Assembly: GCA_000697355.1 (NCBI GenBank)
Contig: JNEN01001226.1
Location: 36,054 to 100,053, forward strand
Direction: 5' to 3'
Length of the DNA: 64,000 nucleotides
DNA from: Syncephalastrum monosporum B8922
Taxonomy: Eukaryota > Mucoromycota > Mucoromycetes > Mucorales > Syncephalastraceae
The translations under genes and the position numbers were made by a program. Position 1 is the first letter of the stretch. Each line of letters opens with the position of its first letter. The notes under the pieces are model-generated. The model did no database searches and was not told the DNA's origin. It was given only the letters and a program-made list of their open reading frames with translations. Shown piece by piece: positions 34,345-46,663 of this stretch.

Positions 34345-35959
34345 GGAGAAGGAGCGGATTGGGATTGTGGAAGATGTGTAAATAAAGCGTCTGTGTGCAC
34401 CTGTAGATCAATTGCGACGCTAAATTTTGTTTGTGTCACCTCGCAAACAGTCTATCAAAAATACACCTATAGACTTTCACCAGGTTATTACAGTTTAGAC
34501 CTGTATCAGTCTACTCTGTTCCATACTGGCCGTATGTCATTTGACTACACATGGAACTCCCGAAGAATCTGATATTTACTTGCCTTTTCCAGGAATCATG
34601 CCTACCTACGGGCCCCTTGTGCTTTGAAATTTCGCAGTAATGAACACCATCCTCGTTTTGCTTTGTTATATTAGGCACACTCCTCAAGGTCATGTGATAT
34701 TGTATCCCGCATAACGATGATGACTTGCTCACCAAATTATAGCGATTACTGTATATATAGTATACAGGCCTATCTTACTAGCCTAAACAAGAAGATCGTA
34801 TGCGAAGACAAGCATGGTGCATCATGGCTTTATCTATGTATAGTTCATATCATAAAACAGGATCTTATCCAAGGATTGTACACAGCAGGAGTAAAGGAAA
34901 AACATGAATATAATAAAGGAAAGTGAATCTTTCCGTAAGGCGCTCACGTGGAGACTTAGCGACTGTCATTTCGCATACAAAGCAAGATGTTAAGGAATAA
35001 TTTCAGTGTGCATTACGAAGAAACTTGCACATATACGAGGCGCGAACAATATGGACCATATAAAGATACGAATACTATGTGCTTCAATTTTTAACATGCT
35101 TGCTTCAGTAGAAAATACACATTCTAAAGCAAAGGAAGCGCACGTTGACGACATAGATACATGAAGGAATATAGTGATACTAGTGACCTCGTACAAGCAG
35201 TAATTCGCCACGTTTGATCCTGTTATTAATAAGGCGCCAGTCAGAGGAAACATAAATTTTGATTACATAATTACTGTCCACTTGCTTTTTACTATAAAAC
35301 TATATGAGGTCGACGTGTGCACACATATCATTGCGCATATTCGGCTTCAATGCTAATATTGACCCATTGCAGTTACACAGCAACGCTTAGTGTCACATTG
35401 TTTTAATCGAGTGTTGGGTGCTCCAGCGAGCGATGCGGCACTCCTAGTCAGCAACAGTATCCTACATATTTCAAAGGACGATATAAGCTCTTTATTTCGG
35501 GTTGCCCGCAGTGTACATGAAATGTATTTGTAATCAGACTCAGTGGTAAATGACATGAAGTAGACGCCGGAAACCATTAAATCAGTCTTAGAGCCGCAAT
35601 TGACAGCGATATATCATCTTAGATACTCTGATGCATATGAAAGTATTTTTCTTACTTGGAGTACAGAGTTTTATACCAGTTGACGTTGAGATCTCGAGAA
35701 AGTATGTACCTCAATGTCGAATCCTTTTGATTTGACAAAATGAAAAAATTTGGGCAGATCGTTACACCGCGTGGCAGGCGAAAGACTCCTCGGATTTTAG
35801 GGATCGGACATTTTCGGTCACATCCGAGCAATTAGAAGCAATTTGACATGGTAACCTTCACAACCAAAGCTTTGGCTAATCAAGAAGCTTTGAAAAAGTA
35901 TAAAATACGTGACAGCATTTATGGCTTGATCAGAATATCAACAAAGCCAACATCCGACG
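34345..35959. other. Divergent intergenic region, acidic membrane protein / polygalacturonase
   Basis: 1.6 kb, AT-rich. No gene seen: the short frames lack motifs and coherent splice sites. The right end holds the polygalacturonase promoter, including the TATA box at 35899. Confidence 0.55.
35899..35905 (+). promoter_or_regulatory. TATA box of the polygalacturonase gene
   Basis: TATAAAA lies 55-61 bases before the start codon, with no ATG in between that is in frame with the enzyme. It is the clearest TATA box of the window and fits a strongly inducible secreted-enzyme gene. The position of the RNA start is inferred. Confidence 0.6.
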
Positions 35960-37456
35960 ATGCTAAGCAAAAGTTTCCTTGCTATCGTGCTAGCTACTGC
36001 ATCAGCAGCCATTGTCCAAGGCGCCGCTATAAAAACCTGTACCGTCAAGAGCTCCGGTGGTGACGATGCATCCGCTATCGAGAATGCATTCAAAAGCTGC
36101 AACAACGGTGGAATAGTCAAGTTCACAAAGGGTGCGACTTACAACCTCAAATCAGTGGTCAGAATTGAGAAGGTTCAAGATGTCACGGTCGACTTCCAAG
36201 GCACGGTCAATCTCCCGTCGTACAACACCAAGTTCCAAAACGAAAAGGCGTTCTTTTATATCGCTGGAGATAACATCCAGTGGACCGGCAGTGGAACTTT
36301 CAATGGCAACGGTCAAGGATGGTACGTCTTTCTAACGAAAGCTGAAATCGCTGTTGAGCAATAGAAACTCGTATATAATCGAGGTGCTAATTTAGTCGAC
36401 TTATCTATATAGGTACGACGCCGTCAATCGCAAAGCGCCCCCGCTTTTCAAGCCCAAGGTTACCAACTCTCAGTAAGAAAGACACTTGATGCATTTGTTA
36501 CCGACTTTTGACACTTGAATTCATACATTAGATTCTCTGGCTTCACCATCAAACAGGCTCCTCGTTCGCACTTCAGTATCAATGGATGTGATAATGTGCT
36601 TTTCGATAGTCTGACATTGCATACCGTGTCGACCAACTCCAAGAAGGATGCTCATAACACTGACGCCTTTGATGTTTCTGGTTCTCAAAACATCGTCATC
36701 CAGCACTCGACTATTACCAATGGCGATGACTGTATTGCAGTCAACAATGGTACTTTTATCATAAATGCACACATTCGATGTTGTTAACCCATTTTATCTA
36801 GGTGTCAAAAACTTGACTGTAACGCATTTGGACTGCACTGGAAGCCATGGTTTTAGTGTAGGCTCCTTAGGCAAAAACGGCAACCAGGAGACCGATACGG
36901 TATCTGATCTCAAGTTCATTTCGAACGCGTGCCACAATTGCCAAAATGGTGTGAGGTAACAATGGATCCTTTATTGATATATCATAGAATTCAAGACAAG
37001 CAGCTAATCTCTATTTTAGAATCAAGACATGGCCCGGCGGGAAGGGTAGCGTGAAGGACATCAAGTTCGAGGACATCAATCTGGACAACGTCGACAACCC
37101 CATTGTCATCACGACTCACTATTGTGACAACCAGAAAATGAGCTACTGCAAGGGTAACGACGATTCCTCGCTTTCTATTAGCGATGTTACTCTTAATAAT
37201 ATCTACGGGTATGTATATGAACTTAGTACTGACAGTGTTGCACATGAGAAGTTGATTCTAATCTGTGCTTTCAATTATGACGTACAGCACTGCCTCCAAC
37301 CACGCATATCCGGTTCTCTCCATAAACTGTTCCAAGGACACACCATGCACTGGCTTTTCGATCAGTGATATTAATGTGACTCCTGCAAAGAAGACGACCG
37401 CTAACGAGTGCATCAATCTGAAGAACTCGAACAAGATCTCGTACTGCAGTAAATAG
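35960..37456 (+). CDS. Secreted polygalacturonase, glycoside hydrolase family 28
   Basis: Six exons (35960-36321, 36413-36472, 36532-36749, 36802-36955, 37020-37208, 37288-37456), 383 residues. A signal peptide spans about residues 1-22 (MLSKSFLAIVLATASAAIVQG). The beta-helix carries all GH28 catalytic motifs: NTD (183-185), GDD (205-207), GSHG with His229, and RIK (265-267). Asp185, Asp206 and Asp207 are the acid/base set. The enzyme hydrolyses alpha-1,4-galacturonan of plant pectin. Eight or more cysteines in the C-terminal half suggest disulfides. Endo versus exo action cannot be decided from motifs; the family in Mucorales includes both. A TATA box and an AATAAA (37511-37516) frame the gene. 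It converges on a glycosyltransferase. Confidence 0.95.
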
Positions 37457-37931
37457 AAGGTCAACGCTTAGCTTATCCCTAGATGGAGATACACACAAAA
37501 GCTTGATAACAATAAACGAATAGAAGAACGGCATATAGTCTCCAAATTACAAAAGATTCGAATGTACCGATCTATATGGTATATATTTTGATACATCATG
37601 AGCGAATGTATTCAGTCATGAGGCACGTTTTGAGTAGTCACTACCACAGCACCTCCTCTTCTGCAGCAATTAAGCGAGAAGCCGATATCAGTCCAGCTCA
37701 GCTGATGAAGAATAATCATGATATAAAGTATATTGCTTTACTTGGTGTCAAACACTTTTGTAGCGCATACAGTATAGTCCTTCGATGGATAACGCTGATA
37801 GCAGGTAAAAAAAAATTGATTCTGCCGATGTTCTTTATTTCGGCTCGAAATAACATGTACATTACATATCTGCGCGTGTGTACAAAGAGCTCAAGTCAGT
37901 CACTGTACAACAGAATCCTAATATGTCGCTA
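37457..37931. other. Intergenic: shared 3' flanks, polygalacturonase and glycosyltransferase
   Basis: No gene seen. An AATAAA at 37511-37516 lies 55 bases after the polygalacturonase stop. The rest is AT-rich and featureless. Confidence 0.55.
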
Positions 37932-39175
37932 TCACTTACCAATAAAAGATGGATGTGACAATACACCCATTGCTTCTAGTGCCTGCAACCGCTGGTGACA
38001 GTAGTCATCTTGATGGATGGTTAGGCCGTGAAACTCGGGGTACTCTACGCACTGGAATCCAGCACGAACAGCCAAGAAGGTAATAGCGGATTGATCTTGA
38101 CGGTGGTTTTGCCTTGAAGAGCCTTTGGGTGCGATACATCGTTTGTCCATGCCGCACTCATACCATGGAGTGATTAATTGATCTACAATCTGCTTATTAT
38201 CAGCGTCGAAACCGAGGGCAGCGCCATTGCAGTTCTCAAAATGGGCGTAATCTCTCCGGCGAGCATGGAAATACTTGAACATGCCGAGATGGTTGAACTT
38301 GGAGCCAATGAAACCTGTGCTGCGGGGAGACCAGAAGCCGTGTCGACGGATGTAGTTTGGTATCATTTTCAGGAACATAGGGTTGGGAACATCGCCCGTG
38401 TCCAGCCAGACAATGATGCCTCCGTAATTCTCTTGTACCTCCTTGACAATGCCGGTTTTCCAGGCGTATTGGCCACGTTCGACGGTAATGTCCCAGAAGG
38501 TAGGGTATTTGTCGAATTGGAATTGGACGAGGTCGTCAAAGTACTGTAGCGAGTACAGATTGTCGAGGACGGCCTTGTGCTTCGGCGTGATGCCGAGATC
38601 GTACACAACAAGCCGGGGAAACTCCTCTTCCTTGACGTATTGGCGTGTCTCGCGTAGAGTGTAGAGCATACTCTCCAACGCGCAAAAATGGTTGCCGCTT
38701 GCTGCTGTCACAATGGTAAAGGGGTATTTCTTCCCTTCTGAGACGGCTTCTTCTTGTTGCTCTTCTAGGGATGGTGGCAGTACTTGTGTATCTTTTTCTG
38801 CTTCTGCTGACAATTCTAGTTCGTCGATGGGAGGAGGTATCGCTTCCTGCGGTTGTGATGGTTGTGAGGACTGTGGCGGCTGTGGCGGGGTGGGGGGCGG
38901 GGCAAGAGCATCATCTAACTCGGACAGAGGAGGCTCGACCCCAGATGTGGTCACGGCTGCTTCTGGAAGATCCGCCAGACAATCGACGCAGTCTGTCGTG
39001 TTGTCTACAGACAATTGAAATAGTGTGAGATTAGGGATGGCTGGCATGAGACTTGCTTGGTCTGGTGCGCATCTTTACGTGTAGTGGTCTCGCCCGCTTG
39101 TCGAAATATGAATATGAAACATATTACACAGAATGCAAATATGGATTGAGTGATGAGATTTCGTTTGAGAGGCAT
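37932..39175 (-). CDS. Type II membrane glycosyltransferase (DUF1647-like)
   Basis: Exons 39175-39079 and 39004-37932, 389 residues. The short N-terminal tail (MPLKRNLITQS) is followed by one membrane anchor (IFAFCVICFIFIF), then a Pro/Gln-rich stem to about residue 125. The luminal domain begins FTIVTAASGNHFCALESML and contains VVYDLGI, a DxD-like element in IIVWLDTGD, and ITFLAVRAGFQCVEYPEFHG. This is the layout of Golgi glycosyltransferases of the GT-A type. The pattern fits the DUF1647-like group found in nematodes, algae and fungi; donor and acceptor sugars are unknown. The intron was placed because it restores the anchor exon in phase; without it the protein would begin MPAIPNLTLFQLSVDN and lack an anchor. 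Confidence 0.78.
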
Positions 39176-40199
39176 GATTAGATGAAAACAAAGGTCTATA
39201 ACATATGTAGAGTAAAAGGAGTGAATGAGCGTGCGTACGGTAGGCGGTATATTATGATGCAGAGGTGATGAACAACTCTTTTCTTGTCAATTCGATTGAT
39301 TGAATAAAAAAAAAAAAGCTGGTCCCGCCCCAGGTTCTATTTTTGGCACTTTAGTTGTACAGCTGCTTCATTCCACTGTCGAGACCCCACACTATTCGGC
39401 GCATACAAAAAAATGAATAAAATGTATATAAATATTCCATACATTGTATATCTTGAATTAACATAATGCGCGTCTTTGAAGAAGTAGGAAGGAAGCTCAG
39501 ACGACGTGCTGACGATCCCGTGGCAGAGACGCATTAGTCGAACAGGTGGTATCGACCGACTACCTACAACTTTGGCATGCGATTCGTGCTACGTCGAAGA
39601 ATCATATACCGAACAATCCAAAATCCTCATCAACATACTCTGCTGCATTATAGGATAGGATATGCCTGGCGAGTTTCGAAGGGAGCTCAGTTTTTGACGA
39701 AAGTTGACATCGAACATGTTGTGCTGCTGTCGCTCATCGGGCTGTAATAGCTGGCCTTGAGACAAATGGTGCTAATGATAAAACTTGAGACTTATTAAGT
39801 ATCAGACACGCCGGCCTCATGCTCTCGCTCACAAGTTCCTCAGTATGCGCATGGACGAGTATGGTGGTTCCGTAGTGTAACACAGTATAAACTTAGGAGC
39901 AATCCTCGTCAACACCAGAATGCGGGAATATTCACTCCATCCAAGTCAAACACCTGAAAGAGGTGTAGAAATATGAGAGCTCAGCCTCTGTCGATGATGC
40001 TGAGCTAGCTCATAAAAAGTGCTCAAATACCTGTGCCTTTTGTAACTTGATTGCGCATCCCCACGTTTTTTTGCCAATGACAGATAAAAGCTACGGAAAT
40101 CAACGGTCGAATGCTCGGCCATTAATTGTGGCATACCATGGGCATGATCTATACATAAAATCAGTGTTTTAATTCTCGCCGTCCTTTGTTCGAAAACGC
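39176..40199. other. Divergent intergenic region, glycosyltransferase / BAR-SH3
   Basis: About 1 kb upstream of both genes. An A-run (39306-39317) occurs close to the glycosyltransferase. No credible gene is seen. Confidence 0.55.
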
Positions 40200-41669
40200 A
40201 TGAAGCGGATCAAACAGGTGACCGCCGACCGTCTTCCAGCTTGAAGGAATAATGACATTTAAACATCGTATTTTCAGTGGGCAGAAGGCCGTTTAGGCGG
40301 AACGAATAAGTGCTCATTGCAGACGGAAGATTTCGAGGAGTTGGAGAGGCAAACATCTCAGAATCTAGAAGGATTCGAGAGAATGTACAGCTCGATTAAG
40401 CCCGTCTACCTTCAACTGGTCAAAAAGAAACCTCTTTATGACGAAAATTCACGAGGTCCAGTACGCCGAGTGCGACCTTTGGAAGCTTTAGGCTGGACAT
40501 GGATAAACCACGGTGAACAACTGACGGATAAAGAGCCACTGGGTAATGTAACAATGGAAGCCAGGAAAAAAAAGGAGGCCTCGCAGCTGACATGGAAGGG
40601 CGGAACAGGTGATGCACTGCAAAAACTGGGAAGCGCTGAGATCCAGATTTCCCGTCTCTACGACGACCTGGGGATCTGCATGAAGGAGAGCTATCTCGCA
40701 ACCCTTCGGGAATGCCGGCGAGAGTTTAGCCGATATCAAGACCTGCGCAAGATTCTCAATTCTCGTAGAATGGACTACAGCAACCATCTTGCTCGCCTGC
40801 AGCGTGCAAAGAAAGAGAAACCCCAACTTGAGGTCCTCGTTCGAGAATCAAAAGTCAAATTTGAAGAAGCGCAGACAGAACTTCTGGAGAATATGATGCG
40901 TTTGGATGATTTGAAGGTAAAAGAAGAAAAAGGACTTAGACCGCGCTGTACACGTCATGGCACCAACATCTGGCATTAGTGTGAGCACTTGGAGGCGCTA
41001 AACCAATTCGTCGACGCGCAGTACAACTGCTACCATGAAGCTGCTATGATCTTGGAAAGGACACGGGCCAGACACGATCATGTATCACAGCCTTCATCAC
41101 CCACTGAAACTAGCCATGCAGGAAGCCGTAAAACCGAGGATTCTTCTTTCTTACATCCTTTAGAATGCAGGAGCAGCCGCTCACACTCTACGTTCAGTGA
41201 CCGTTCTCGTCGGTCGTCTTCTCTATGGAGTAACAGCACCGAACAGACCTTTGCTTTGGCTGACAGAAAACCTTGTACGCAATGCATCTGGAAAGATTTA
41301 ACGAATAACGCAAACTGATAAAAAAAATTCTATACACGCTCAGCCTGCTTATCCTCCACGTCAAACAAAAAGAAGCCGGTGCAACTTCGAAAAGCCCTCT
41401 ATGCTTTTGATGGACAGCATCCAGACGACTTGACTTTACATGTCGGTGACATCATTACTGTCCTGGATGACCGCATCGACCAAGGCTGGTGGCTCGGGGA
41501 AACCGAACATAATAACCAAAAGAAATGCGGTATCTTCCCTGTAAACTACACCGGCGCGTGGAGCGCCTCTGATGATCCTCCGCCGCTGCCTCCCAAAGAT
41601 TTGCAATCGATTCGCGCTTCTCCTCACTATTACGAGAAAAAACTTCCCGAATTGAAAGCTGCAAAATAA
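40200..41669 (+). CDS. BAR-SH3 protein, endophilin-like
   Basis: Exons 40200-40217, 40278-40542, 40609-40916, 40980-41274 and 41344-41669, 403 residues. Residues 1-230 are a BAR domain with an amphipathic N-terminus of endophilin type: MKRIKQWAEGRLGGTNK, then FEELERQTSQNLEGFE and the long helices IQISRLYDDLGICMKESYL and RLQRAKKEKPQLE. A Ser-rich linker follows. Residues about 312-368 are an SH3 domain: RKALYAFDGQHPDDLTLHVG, GWWLGE and GIFPVNY. The C-terminal tail has a proline motif (DDPPPLPPKD). BAR-SH3 proteins sense or induce membrane curvature and link it to actin assembly in endocytosis. Exon 1 has only 18 nt; intron 2 (40543-40608) is 66 nt, in frame and free of stops, and was removed because it interrupts the BAR helix. 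Confidence 0.85.
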
Positions 41670-42890
41670 AATAGCCCGTGTTTAGATTAAAGAAAGACCA
41701 CTTTTTTCCAATCCGGAGAAGGACAACCCCCCTTTTCTTGTGGCAGTTTTTGACAACCATGCCAACGCCTTCCCGTGTGACATTTGTATTAATTTGAGGA
41801 TGTACCTGATTTTTTTTTTCGTCACTACATACCCAGCGAAGCCAGCACCGTTATTGGAATATGTAACAGGCAAGAAGGGGCAAAGCCGAGCAAGATGCTT
41901 AGAGACGAGAATTGGATTGCCAAGTCTTTTTATTCGAGCGCGTGTTTCCGAGCCATGAACAGCAATGTGAAAACTTGGACTACAAATTATGTCTTGTGAG
42001 AAAGTGCTTCAGTCTTGTTTACTTTTACTGCTTCTGTTCTCTTAGAAAGAACCGATAGTGCTGCTGTTGATTTTTTTTTTTTTAATTTTTCCTGGTTTTT
42101 TTTAGCAGCCACGGGCAGGCAAAATCAATTAATAGGCCTGGTAAGATACCATTTATCGCTGTATACCGATGGGCAAGGGACCAGCACCAGGTGAAATATG
42201 ACTTATAGCGCGCATCTATATTTGGAGCAGAACGTGGTTTGAAGCCGAGTTACACACAGCCAGACGGGTTCGTTGATCCGCTAACGGTCGAAAGAAATTT
42301 CTTCAAACGCGGGCATCACCCTGAACTTTAAACCCCCTACTGTTCCTTTCTTACGAGAGTGACGAGGTGGCGAACATTAAAAAAAGGCTTTAGTCTACCC
42401 CGTAACCGGTCGACAAGACCACGTTCTGTATGGCGCAAGTTGATCTTACCTCACTTTTGAAAATGATCAGCTGTAATTGTCATACACAAAACCACGCGAG
42501 AATTTAAGGGGTCGGATAGCAAAGGCGGCAACATAGCAAGCAGGAAGGGGGCAACAAAAGAGACCGGTGATCGTCGTCAGGAAGAGAGACAAGTGGCTAA
42601 CCATTCTCCGGGAAGGGCGGAAATCCAAGCCGCCCACACGTAAAAGCGCACAAGATAAAGATGGCATATACAAAAAGAGCGGTTGGACTATTGCCACATT
42701 TGTAAAGTTGGCTCGCGCACGCGTTTGTATAAAGTGCTATAGGGAAAAAAAATAAAAGAGAAAGTCTGTGATCACACACATTTTTTGCTGTTTATCCTTT
42801 CCTTTTCTCTTCCTTCTTGGTTTTACCACTTCTCCCACTTTTCTCAAAGCTGAAGCAAAAAGGTCGCGTGGTTTTGCATGGCATCAGAGG
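41670..42890. other. Intergenic: BAR-SH3 3' flank and pseudokinase upstream region
   Basis: 1.2 kb without a recognisable gene. T-runs lie at 41811-41820, 42069-42082 and 42098-42104. The last 120 bases before 42891 are pyrimidine-rich. Short frames have no motifs. An ATG at 42879 opens another frame (MASEDAAFLARITAKQQQ) that ends soon and does not splice into the kinase-like exons. Confidence 0.5.
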
Positions 42891-45092
42891 ATGCCGCGTT
42901 TCTCGCTCGGATCACGGCAAAACAGCAGCAACACGCATTCGCCTTTTCTGCTACGCTTTCAACTGCAGAAGGATCGGCTACAGACCTGGTGGCGTCATTT
43001 GCTGCATCCAAACAACAGCGCGGCATCGGTCAGCAATCACTCATCCACCGGTAATAATAACAACAGCAACACACGCGATTGGCGATCACTTTCACCGAAC
43101 GAACCACCTTTACCGTTTATTGCATCTCTCACCGAGTCTTCGCCTAACTCCGGCACAAACGCTAGCGCTACTCGTAACGCAAACCACCGATCTTTAGACA
43201 GTAGTAACAACAACAACAACAACAACAGTAACAACGGTAGCAGTAGTACAGGCGGAAGATTCAGCAAAGGGTTTGCGCGGGCGATTCGAATAGCCCCACA
43301 AACAAATAGCGCCGCACAAGAGGCACAACAGGTACATGTTTATAGATATGCAAGGGACCATAACAATGCGACAAATTGGCTGCAAGGGACCGATATAGGT
43401 TGTCGTTGGTCAAGGAGTGGGAGCGGGTGATTTGCGGGAGTCATAGCTGAGAGGGAGGGCAATGAGTCGAAAAAATTGGGCGCATCTCGGGTTCCACCAA
43501 CATGATGACAAATTTAGCCAGCGTCGCATGGTTCGCGGACCGTTCCTCCGAGATGGCTATGCCCTGTGTCTCTTTGCTCTCTCGATGCGCGTGGACATGG
43601 GTTGCGTGAGTCTGCGAAAGGATGTACAAGACTGTATATTGTGTATGAGAAGGGGCGGATGCGATATTTAAGGTTCTAACTATACTCTGTGGATTATCGT
43701 CACTAACCTCTTTTTCCTCTTTCTTTCTAACATAGTACCTCCCCCGGCAATCGGCTGGTTCGATTGACGACCGCACAGCACGCGCGCTCTACACCATTTT
43801 GGAAGAAAGCGACACTATCATGACTGACTCCTCTCAATCGACGACACCGCGTAACCGCCCCAGCTCGTATCAAGAAAAGCGGATCTCTATCGGAAGTTTC
43901 GGCAGCGGCGATGGGGTTGCAACAGGCCCTGGACTCTCGGACGACGCGGCTCACTCCGGCACATCTTCAACGTCTTCTGCGGTCTCTTATCAACCTCCAT
44001 CTTCACTCTGGCCCTGCTCTCCCAACGGAAAACGTGAGCCTCAGTTTCGCCAGTCTATCATTGGCGATGAAAACAAATGCCGCCGCAAATTCGCCAAGAT
44101 GGTGCAAGCAGCACAACAGTTCCAGGCCGAACACAAGGCAGCAGCTGATATTCCAAAGGAGATGGAGATTGTTTTCAATGGGCAGGATAACGTTCAGTAC
44201 ATACGACTTGTACTCAACGGGCAAAGCGAGTATCACAAATTCTGTGGGTAAGTTTTTCGCGTCGACTCCTCATTACGCCGAGTGTAACAAATCGATTCCC
44301 TTTTTCTACTATTTTGCTTCTGCTTTCCGCTCTCTCAGGAACTCTCAATATATTCCGCCTGAGCTAATGACAACTGGCACGTACAACAGCAACGGGCTTG
44401 CAGACGTGTGGGTCCTCGGTATCTCACTATACCGCATGCTCGTCGGCAAGTTTCCTTTTATAGCCTCTAGTGATCGTAAGCTATTCAAGAAGATGCTCCA
44501 TGCAGACTTCAGCATCCCACACTCTCTCTCTGAAGGTATATCTTATTTGATTTCCACTTAAAGCTCGCAGGACTCATCTATATCTATTACCTTCACAGAT
44601 GCGCAAGATTTGCTGCGACGCATGCTAGCACCGGAATCTTCTCGTGCATCGCTTGATTTGGTCATGTTCCACCCCTGGCTCAAGTCATATATGTTGGCTA
44701 CGACTGCGGTACCAGGTCTGCAAAACCAGTGTTCACCACAGCAGCAGTCACAGAAGAAGTGCGAGGCCGCTGATTTGGATCATCGTGCCACGATACCGTC
44801 GTCCTTCTCAAGGGCAGTGCCAGAGCGAGCACAACTTTCACCGCCTGCTTCTCCCCCGCCGCCACCACAGCAGCCTGCCAACACAGCAGCAGCTCACAAC
44901 TCTAGGGCAATTTCACTGGATATTCCTCAAAAGTCGTCAACGCACGACAGACCATCAAAGCGCATGTCCAGGACTCTGACAGATATGCTCCTTATATTGG
45001 TGGACGGACCCTTTCCACCTCCCAAGCATCCCTACCGAGAGCTGGCTTATCTCGGTGCAGGCCGTCGCGAAGAGATTGCTGCCGCGCTCTGA
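42891..45092 (+). CDS. Pseudokinase retaining only the kinase C-lobe
   Basis: Exons 42891-43331, 43736-44247, 44339-44535 and 44599-45092, 547 residues. Residues about 318-415 look like the C-lobe of a CAMK/Tribbles-type kinase: FCGNSQYIPPELM (APE position), DVWVLGISLYRMLVGKFPF, and DLLRRMLAPESSRASLDLVM with HPWL after it. Upstream, where the N-lobe, HRD and DFG should be, no glycine loop, VAIK lysine or HRD is found; the DFG place reads about RLVLNGQ. Everything before is Asn/Ser-rich and disordered, including an Asn run near 43201-43242. It is therefore predicted to be catalytically dead and to act as a binding scaffold (inference). The reading frame is intact, so it is not an obvious pseudogene. 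The 404-nt first intron is the longest in the window and was checked for a hidden N-lobe without success. Confidence 0.65.
43201..43242 (+). repeat. AAC repeat coding for polyasparagine
   Basis: About fourteen AAC/AGT codons in a row code for an Asn/Ser run in the disordered N-terminal part of the pseudokinase. Confidence 0.8.
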
Positions 45093-45361
45093 CGTAGTGC
45101 TGGCTAGCATTACTTTTGTTGTAAATTATATCCCTTCCCCTCTATCCACCTACAGTCATATTACGCACTGCTTTCACCTCTTTGCTACTCACCCAACCCT
45201 TTCTCTGCATTAATTTGTTTAGTATTGTTGTTGTATATTTCCTGTCAGCCTTTCGCATGTACCATCATTGATTCATACCTATATCTCCTTTATTCCTTGT
45301 TCCATTGTTAGTCATTCATAAATAGAGTATCATTTTTTCCGCTTCATTTAAATTTTTATAT

Positions 45362-46663
45362 TCATTTCTTGAAGTATTGTTTATGCTCAGGCACAGGTGT
45401 AACAAGCGTTGAGGACTTGAGTGCTGCCTCCACATTCTCCAAGACGAGACATTCCATCTTGTGTTGTGTCTCATTGGTAAAGGTACCAATGTGCGGCAAG
45501 AGGACCGAGAAAGGATGCGATAGAAGACCGGGGTGCACCTTGGGTTCCTATGCAAAAGTTAAGAGGAGACGTACAGGAGATCACTTTGTCGCAGCGCTTA
45601 CCTCTTCAAACACATCCAGTCCAACCGCGCGTACTTTACCCGACTCAAGGGCCTTGACAAGTGAAGACTCACGAATAACGGCGCCACGGGCGGTGTTTAC
45701 AATAATAACGCCATCCTTCATCATGGCTAACTCGGTTGTGTCAAGCAAGTAGCGCGTTGCGGCATTGAGGGGTACACTCACGTAGAGAACGTCCGACGTA
45801 CTTAACAGAGTCTCAAAATCTACGTAGGTAGCATCATACTTTTGCTCAACTATCGAATAAACTTAGTTTTCAACGATCCAAGAATTTCTATAGACTCTCA
45901 CCTTCCTCTGGCAGACGAGAACGGTTGTGATATTGGATTTCCATGTCGAAACCGCGCATGCGCTTGGCCACAGCTCTGCCAATACCACCCATACCCAGGA
46001 TACCCAACTTCTTTCCTTCGGGGTCCATGCCCATCGAAACACCGTTGCGGAATCGGCCTTAGATGATATGTGCATGAGAAAACAAACACTGATTTTGGTG
46101 GGGATGCAGTGACTCACCGAGATGCAGATTACGCTCAGCCTGGATGGCGTTACGACATGTGGCCAAAATTAAAGTTGCGGCGATATCTGCAGTAGCCTAC
46201 AGAGTGCACTGGTCAGCACCATGAACCATCATCGACCAGTCAATGTTGTTTCTTACAGCATCGACGGCATTGGGCGTATGCGACACATAAATACCACGGG
46301 CAGCGCATGCATTGACATCCAAGAAATCGTAACCAGCGGCGTTGTAGCAGAGGAACTTCATGCTGAAACACAAAATTTTAGAAACCAGGCCGCACACCGT
46401 CCAGACACGCGTCTTCTTGTTCTTTTGTACCTTTCCGGAAGATGGTCGACGAACTCCTTGTTGTATATGCCAATAGTAGGCAAAGCTTCGTAGCCAAGCC
46501 AGGCCGCGACAGCGCCGGCATACTTTGTTTTACAATCCTCGAAAAACTGCTCCCGAGATTTGCTGGAGTAGTACTCGATATCGTAACGAGTGCGAAGCTC
46601 CTTGAGCTCCTGGGTTGCAAACTGAACCGCGCCGATAATCAGTGCCCGTGGTTTTACAGCCAT
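45362..46663 (-). CDS. D-isomer-specific 2-hydroxyacid dehydrogenase
   Basis: Six exons (46663-46431, 46362-46257, 46196-46118, 46057-45902, 45849-45602, 45547-45362), 335 residues. The NAD(P) fold reads KKLGILGMGGIGRAVAKRM (GxGxxG). The catalytic set is complete: Arg in NTARGAVI, Glu in GLDVFEEEP, His in LLPHIGT. The substrate domain begins KPRALIIGAVQFATQELKE. Enzymes of this group reduce glyoxylate, hydroxypyruvate or branched 2-keto acids; which one is not decidable here. The position after the second strand of the fold holds His-Asn-Arg (YHNRSRL), a pattern of NADPH-preferring members (inference). All introns are GT-AG. Confidence 0.93.
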
